Source: Trema orientale (lineage: Eukaryota > Streptophyta > Magnoliopsida > Rosales > Cannabaceae). From it: a DNA stretch of 64,000 bases. Numbering within the stretch: the first letter of the stretch is position 1; every line of letters begins with the position of its first letter. The stretch covers positions 444,746-508,745 of the forward strand of contig JXTC01000160.1 in the NCBI GenBank assembly GCA_002914845.1, written 5' to 3'. Of this stretch, positions 57,363-64,000 are shown in pieces. A model generated the notes under the pieces. It did no database searches. It was given only the letters and a program-made list of their open reading frames with translations, and was not told where the DNA came from. The translations under genes and the position numbers were made by a program.

Positions 57363-57845
57363 AAGATGACAGAGATTAAGAGTTTGTTTGGCAACATTTT
57401 AACTTTTTAATTTTAAAAGCAAAGTGAATGTAAAAAGAAAACGTTTCAAAAAATTTACAATTCAGTTAACTTTTAACTAAATTATACAAAGTCAAGACTT
57501 GTTTACTTTATCATCAAAGTGGTACTGTTGGTTCTACTTTAAGAAAACCAAAATAAAATACAATTAAAAATAACAATATTTAATTATAAAAATTAAATGG
57601 AATCCATAAAGGGCAAGCAAAGATAAAGAATAAAATGATTATTAAAAACCAGACATGGCCTTACAAAAATAGAAAACACCTTCTTTTCCCAATGTCAAGG
57701 ATCTTCCCGACTCACGGAGCAAGATACACAATGGCCGTACCGTGAATATTTAGTTAATTCGGGGGCATAATCTTAATCCATGAGTTATTCTAACCTCACA
57801 CGTCTGTCACCTCGATCTAAAAAAAACCAACGATCCCTATCAAGG

Positions 57846-58052
57846 ACACGTGTTCCTACGCTCGGTCACATTCGCCGCCATGACCGACCCTTCTCCCTGA
57901 GCCTGGTTCACAATTTATAAGCCACAGGAAAAAAAAACACCTTCTTCAACGAAAAAAAAATAAAAAAAATCAGGGGAGAGATTCATCTAATCCTTCTCTA
58001 TAATAGTATTCAGTTTCTCTCTCTAAGGCTCAAAGTCTTCTTCAACACCCAG
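57846..58052 (+). promoter_or_regulatory. Promoter and first leader exon of the HAD gene
   Basis: A palindromic G-box GGACACGTGTTCC (ACACGTGT at 57846-57853) lies about 60 bp before TTTATAAG (57914-57921). A CT-rich leader follows, ending CACCCAG|GTTTTA at 58052. The leader intron 58053-58580 ends TTTGTATTAG, and the ATG is at 58632. Confidence 0.6.
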
Positions 58053-58631
58053 GTTTTAATTTATCTTAATTATATATTTATTGTTTATTTTCTCTGATTA
58101 CTGAAGTATTATAGCTTTTTTCTCAGTTTGTATATATTTAGATTTTGTCTAGTTGGGGTTGGTTGGAATTGAAATCTGGTTAAATTTAGAGTTAGAAGAA
58201 GGTGTTTTTAGCTCAGATTTTGGGGCTGTGTATGTATATTCTGGTTCTGTAATTTTGAGAAAAAAAGCTTTTTTATGGCTATTTAAGCTTTGGGTATTTA
58301 TAATTTGGGGCTAAGGAGTTGGGTTTGATTTGGGATACTTTGTTTTAAGCTTGAAGGGGGGTGTTTGTGGTGGTTCTTTGGCATTGTTTTTGAATTTGGT
58401 TGTGGGAAAAGGCTGTTCTTTTCTTTACCCATATTCTGGTGCTAAAGAATAATATATAAATATATATGGACTCCTTCGCCCCATATAGGATTGTGGTATT
58501 TTAGTGCTATAAAAAATCCTAAGTTGGGTAGGTTTTATAGGTTTCAAATTGGTTCCGGATTTTGGATTATTTTGTATTAGGACAACTTGGTTATTCTGAG
58601 TTGGATTGAGCTTTTAAAACTCGAAGCGAAG

Positions 58632-59743
58632 ATGGTTGAATCTCTGGCTGCAACATCTCTTCTTGGGCATAGACCCCTTTATGGGGGAACTTTTGTTAAG
58701 GATGTTCCCAACAAGAGAAAATCTCCGAATAGCTGTAGTTTCCTGATAACGAAGTTCTCTGGCAAAAGGCTTGTCGCATCCTCTCCTTTGCCAGGATTGA
58801 AAGTTGATCGATTGGTGTTTTCGCCAATTAAGGCTCTTGCAATGGAGCTGACGAAAGAGGCTTATTCATTCAAGGAGGATAAGATTCCCCAGGATTGGAA
58901 TTATCAGATTGATACTGGTATAGAGGGGAAGCCTGGTTTGTGGCCACCAGAGAATAAGGCAGACAACCCTTCACTACAAAATCCTTTGCTTCGACAAGAA
59001 AGGATGGGTTGTGGTTGGTTAGGTGCCATATTTGAGTGGGAAGGGGTTTTGATAGAAGACAACCCTGATCTCGAGAAGCAAGCATGGCTCGTTCTTGCTG
59101 AAGAAGAAGGGAAATCTCCGCCACCGGCTTTCATACTTCGAAGAATAGAAGGGATGAAGAATGAACAGGCGATCTCAGAAGTTCTGTGCTGGTCGAGAGA
59201 TCCATCGCAGCTGAGAAGAATGGCTGCTAGAAAGGAGGAAATTTACCAGGCTTTGCAAGGTGGGATATACAGATTACGAGCAGGTTCAAAAGAGTTTGTC
59301 AATGTCTTGATGCATTACAAGATACCAATGGCATTGGTTTCTACACGTCCNTTGGTATTGAAGGATACTTCAATGTGATTGTGGCTGCGGAGGATGTTCA
59401 TAGAGGGAAGCCTGATCCAGAAATGTTTGTCTATGCTGCTCAGCTTCTAAAGTTCATACCTGAACGCTGCATTGTGTTTGGAAACTCGAATCAAACTGTG
59501 GAGGCCGCTCACGATGCCCGGATGAAGTGTGTTGCAGTTGCTAGCAAGCATCCTGTTTATGAGCTTGGGGCTGCAGACTTGGTCGTGAGACGTCTAGATG
59601 AGCTCTCTGTGGTTGACTTGAAGAATCTGGCTGATATTGAATCAGCTGAATTTGGTTCTGCAGAGCCAGAGTTGGAACTGGAGGAAGAAGATGATAATCC
59701 GTCATCCTCCACTTTAGCAGCCGTTGATGATAATTTCTGGTAA
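58632..59743 (+). CDS. HAD-superfamily phosphatase-like protein, PYRP2-like (frame broken at a single N)
   Basis: The frame runs from ATG 58632 (MVESLAATSLLG) to the N at 59351, then continues in another frame from about 59353 (GIEGYFNVIVAAEDVHRGKP) to the stop at 59741-59743. The N-terminus is Ser/Lys-rich and fits a plastid transit peptide. HAD landmarks: motif I region GAIFEWEGVLIEDNP (residues 132-146), motif II ALVSTRP, motif III GKPDPEMF, motif IV region IVFGNSNQTVEAAHDARMKC. From memory it matches Arabidopsis At4g11570 (PYRP2), assigned to dephosphorylation of the pyrimidine intermediate of riboflavin synthesis in plastids. Compared with that family about ten residues are missing right after TRP, exactly at the N, so the break is probably an assembly error. 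E-W-E stands where HAD enzymes usually have D-x-D, and motif IV has GNS instead of GDS. No introns in the coding part. Confidence 0.85.
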
Positions 59744-61362
59744 CCATATGAAATGTACAGTTCTTTATTCATTACTGATTCTTGATGATAATAGCTATAT
59801 ATTGACAATGCTGTGTATAAGGAAGAAAAGAAAAAAAAAAAAGAAGGCCAAAAAGGGGGAAAAAAATAGGATCAGATTAGTGGTGGTCTCCATTGGACTA
59901 CGTTAATGTTATCATGTATGTATTCTCTGTACAATTATATATATCTATGGAATTTTTAGAGTAAATTTGGTGCTGCGTCTGTTATCCTACATTTTGGTAG
60001 GATGACTTATGCTTCAGATGCCAGACGAAATGTCACCTTGGATCAGTCAAATTCAAATAGCTGATTGTTTTTTATGTAGTACCATTTATGAGCTAAAGCC
60101 TTGCTTGATCTGGCACATAAGATACCCCATTATGATTAATACTACCCAGAACCAGAAGGTCGTCGTTATCTTGAATAATATAACTCTGTACCAGTTAGCT
60201 CAGACGTACATATAACACAAGAGCAAACCCAAAACTGAAGATCACCTGACCTTTTTAGCCTTTCACATATCGGGTTCTAAGATGTGGCATTGCCCCTTCC
60301 TAGCTCTGACTTTGACCCAGTTTCCTTGCATTGACTCCTAACAAATTTTGGGCCCGTCGAAAGGCCCATCAGAAAAATCTTGGGCCGAAAAAGGTCAGAT
60401 TTTTTTTTGGGCCAAAATGACTCCTAAAGGTATTTTGTAAAGATAAATTTAGGTGGATGATCAATATTTTAAATTTGATTAAGTAGATGTTTATTTTTTA
60501 AATTTTGCAGCCAAATGTCAAGGTATATATATTTTTACACTTATCTACCAATTTCAGTTACTGTACTGAAATATACTGAGTATATAATTTTTTGTACTTG
60601 GTATATAAAATTTTACACTTGGTATATAAACATATATATCGGACATTTTTCTATAACATTTGACAAGTAGATATTTACTTAAATTGGGCCCAAAATTTGG
60701 TCATATTTCTATAAGCCTTTTTTATAAAATGACTCTTTTAGGATTGTCTTAATATCAGACTAATGATTGGTGGCCATTAGTTTGTTAGAAAAGTCATAGA
60801 TGCATGTCCATAAAATAGGGAAAAAGACACTTAATACTACCTTTTGATAAATAATACCAAGAATATTATGTCCAAATTTTTACTTATTTTTGTACTATCT
60901 TTTTTTTAGAAAAATAACAAATTCTTGCTAAGAAGGATCAAATAACGTATTAGAATTTCCATTTTTTCTTGTTTCTTTTTGCTACTAGTTTACTTGTAGT
61001 TGATCACTTTTAAAACTAATTACTAATTTATTATTAGAAATCATAAATTAATTGATTTTTGGAAACTAGAAACCAAATTGGTTACTAAAACTAACAACCA
61101 TATTGGTTTTCACCATAAATATCATAACTATTTAGTTAATAAAAACTGAAAACCAAATTAGTTACCATCATAAACAGTAGAACTATTTGGTTAATTTAAT
61201 TATTGATTACTAAAAACCAATTTGGTTATTGAAAACTAGTTGTCAGAATCCAAAAACTAATATATATTTCTGTTGCTTTTACTTTAAAAATATACTTACT
61301 TAATTTGAAAACTTGATCATATTCTTCAGCGTCCATGTTCAATGCCTCACCCAATTTTTGTT
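59744..61362. other. 3' UTR of the HAD gene and intergenic DNA
   Basis: The first ~250 bases are probably the 3' UTR. 60348-60412 has four TGGGCC/GGCCCA words without a following gene. 61070-61260 has repeated AAAACCAAATTGGTTA-like palindromic words. Confidence 0.5.
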
Positions 61363-61856
61363 ACAGGGCATTCTTCAAAAAAAAAATCACAATAGCTTTC
61401 AGGGAACTTTCATTATTTCATGTGATTTGAAAAAGAAACCACAATGATTTCTAGGAAATTTTTGTGGTTTCCTGTGATTTACTTAGCTACAAGACATTCT
61501 GCTAAATGGAAACTACAATAGCTTTCAGGAAATCTTTGTGGTTTCCTATGATTTATTTAGCTACAGGACATTCTGCAAAAAGAAAATCACAATGGTTTCC
61601 CGGAAATGTTCATAGTTTCATGTAATTTACTTACGTACAAGACATTCGGCTAAAGGAAACCAAACTGGTTTCCAGGAAACTTTTGTGCTTTCATGTTATT
61701 TACTTACGTACATGACTTTCGGCTAAAGGAAACCAAACTGGTTTCCAGGAAACCTTTGCGGTTTCATGTGATTTACTTACTTACAGAATATTTCGCTAAT
61801 AGGAAACCAAATTAAACTAAGTTAGTTTCCAGGAAACCTTTGTGGTTTCCTGTGGA
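61363..61856. repeat. 73-74 bp minisatellite with an internal palindrome
   Basis: ACAAGACATTC-like starts lie at 61489, 61563, 61637, 61710 and 61783, a period of 74, 74, 73 and 73; an older unit starts at 61363 and the next is shortened. The 61637 and 61710 units hold GGAAACCAAACTGGTTTCC, an inverted repeat, next to CAGGAAACCTTTG. About six units. Confidence 0.93.
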
Positions 61857-63508
61857 AAAAAAAAAGGATGACTTATTTACTAAAATGCCACCGCATTTTC
61901 TAGTTTCCAAAGTATTTAGAAAAATACCATAAAAAGGTCGTACGGATTTTTATTATTTTTGAAAGGTCGTAAATCTGGTAATATTTTTTGAAAAATAGGT
62001 ATAAGTGTCCAAAACCCCATAAAATATGGTGACAAATTGTTGTGTTCTATGGACTAATCGTTGTGAAGAACCTAAAAAAAGTTATTTCGGCCCAAATTAC
62101 TCTAATGTCCTTATCCATATGGACTTAAAGATGTTTTTCTTGAGCCACATTGGCTCTGTTTGTGGTCGGTTTGGTCAAGTTTAAAAGCTTAAACCATTAA
62201 CCAAACCGTATATGTAAAATCTTGATTGGTTTGGTCGGTATAGGATTTTTGAAGAAAATTAAACCAAACTAAAACACATTTAGGTGGTTTTGTTTAGTCG
62301 GTTTAGACTTTTAGGCTTCATAATTTTGTTCCTTTTTAATATGCTAGAAAGTTCGAACGTATAGTGATTTAGTATAATGATTTAATCTACCGTTGTAATT
62401 GACCATAGATTAAATATAAATTTCACCGTAATAAAAAATCTAACTTTACCTTAAAAATTGAGATGAATATAACTACCATTAATTTTTAAAGTTTCCACCA
62501 ATAAACGACTTGTTTTCTACTAAGGTAAAGCAACTAGGTTACAGTCTAACAAAATACACAAATGAGTTTGTATCTTTTAAGGCTACAAGGGGTATAGAAA
62601 AAAGAAATATATATATACACACATATGTATTTGTTGGTTTTAGGTCGTCGGTTTTACGTCCCAAAATCATTAATCTAACCGATTAACAAAATGAGTTTTT
62701 TAAACTGACCGAACTAATCAAATTTCTAAGAATATTGAGCAATTTGGTTTCGATTGGTCGATTTCAATGATTTGGCAAGTTTTTTGAACACACTTACACA
62801 TGCACTCTAGCAGAGGCAGTTGCCCCTCCTTAACTTTATTTTTGTTGTAAATTGCACGCAAGTATTTAAAAATTAGTCTTTGCTTCCTTTAAATTTGGCT
62901 TTTGCCTTAATTGCACTTATTTTAAGTAAATCCTCAAGTTTTGAGTTAGACCGTTCTTCACTTATTTTAAGTAAATACTCAAGTTCTGAGTCAGGCTTTC
63001 CTACTCATATGCTCACCTTATTTTTGGCTCCACTGGATTAGGTTCGTAACTCTGCCCCCGAACACATGGCACCCATATTACATATGATATTTCTCTATGG
63101 TGAGACGTGAGAATAAGAGCTCCCTATAAAGGTGTGTGGGTGGTGCCGATAATAATTAGTGCGTGACCATGATCCATCTCTACCGTGGTGTGTTTATTCT
63201 TAGGTCCTTGTTACAAATTTATCAAACTCGTCCACAGCTAAGCAAAATTGGTAGTCAGTATTTCACTCTGGTCACAATAATCACGCATTGTAGCTAGTGA
63301 TATCAAAACAGAACTCCATTTTCTCCTAGCTTGGCCCTTGTAATTTTTTAAATGCATTATATCTTGTATTTTTATACGAATAAATAGTTTTTATCTCTTG
63401 AAATAATATATTTTTATTAAAGGGATAATTACACAAAAATACCCTCATATTTGGATGTTATGCAATTTAAATCCTGAAGTTTGGATTCTGCAAAATAATA
63501 CCCTGAGA
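61857..63508. other. AT-rich intergenic DNA, no gene seen
   Basis: 62160-62780 is rich in GGTTTGGTCGGT / AACCAAACCG words, typical of an old dispersed repeat. 62800-63060 has two short duplicated stretches (ACTTATTTTAAGTAAAT twice). No gene. Confidence 0.5.
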
Positions 63509-63990
63509 TTATGAATTTCTGAAAATTAATACCATGTGTTGATTTTTAACTGATAAAATACAATAATATCCTCAAAATTAAGATGAATAATATGAATTAA
63601 TCTAGTTNNNNNNNNNNNNNNNNNNNNNNNNNNNNNNNNNNNNNNNNNNNNNNNNNNNNNNNNNNNNNNNNNNNNNNNNNNNNNNNNNNNNNNNNNNNNN
63701 NNNNNNNNNNNNNNNNNNNNNNNNNNNNNNNNNNNNNNNNNNNNNNNNNNNNNNNNNNNNNNNNNNNNNNNNNNNNNNNNNNNNNNNNNNNNNNNNNNNN
63801 NNNNNNNNNNNNNNNNNNNNNNNNNNNNNNNNNNNNNNNNNNNNNNNNNNNNNNNNNNNNNNNNNNNNNNNNNNNNNNNNNNNNNNNGATTACGAATTTC
63901 TGAAAATTAATACCATGTGTTGATTTTTAACTGATAAAATACAATAATATCCTCAAAATTAAGATGAATAATATGAATTAATATAGTTTT
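63509..63990. repeat. ~100-bp direct repeat on both sides of a gap
   Basis: 63509-63607 and 63888-63986 are the same sequence apart from about two bases (GATTAT/GATTAC near the start, CTAGTT/ATAGTT near the end). The 280-N gap 63608-63887 lies between. They are probably unmerged contig ends. Confidence 0.92.
63608..63887. other. Assembly gap (280 N)
   Basis: The run of N is flanked by the direct repeat described at 63509-63990. Confidence 1.
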
Positions 63991-64000
63991 AATGGAGGAT

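Noticed and set aside
61363-61856. A CRISPR-like array of regular repeats
   Set aside because: The units vary along their whole length, spacers are not unique, and this is a plant genome; it is a minisatellite.

Overview
This window is nuclear DNA of a flowering plant, most likely a eudicot. The signs are GT-AG introns, AT-rich intergenic DNA, a plant-type tRNA-Asp, SINEs, MITEs and an LTR retrotransposon. Three N-runs (32021-32318, 52212-52284, 63608-63887) and five single Ns show a draft assembly.

Layout. (1) 1-8841 is the 3' part of a Ty3/gypsy LTR retrotransposon of the Tat lineage: a broken pol with two RNase H domains, a 56-59 bp hairpin-forming tandem repeat in the 3' untranslated region, a spliced antisense gene with its own TATA box, a polypurine tract and the 3' LTR. 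Part of the antisense gene is present twice, and the two copies meet at a single N. (2) 8842-17150 is AT-rich intergenic DNA that includes a second, diverged copy (11595-12680) of the 5' region of the next gene. (3) 17158-21869 is a mitochondrial carrier family gene (+, 8 coding exons, 694 aa), followed by tRNA-Asp(GTC) at 22478-22549. (4) 24201-28190 is a DUF3527 gene (-). (5) 31477-37600 is a BAH + TFIIS-like + zinc-ribbon chromatin protein gene (-, 8 coding exons, 676 aa) carrying a hAT insertion in an intron. (6) 39359-41167 is a gene for an RNase P Rpr2/Rpp21-type subunit (-). (7) 41230-57800 is repeat-rich: SINEs, nested MITEs, three foldback elements and several local duplications. (8) 57846-59743 is a HAD-superfamily gene (+), resembling the plastid riboflavin-pathway phosphatase PYRP2, with an assembly break in its coding region. 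(9) 59744-64000 is intergenic, with a 73-74 bp minisatellite and a gap whose two edges carry the same ~100 bp.

From memory, the carrier, DUF3527, BAH and HAD genes resemble Arabidopsis At4g11440, At4g11450, At4g11560 and At4g11570, which would make this a conserved gene block expanded by transposons. The host genes are independent transcription units, not an operon. No CRISPR array, phage or bacterial operon is present. The most unusual item is the antisense, promoter-driven, spliced gene inside the retrotransposon together with the hairpin satellite next to it.
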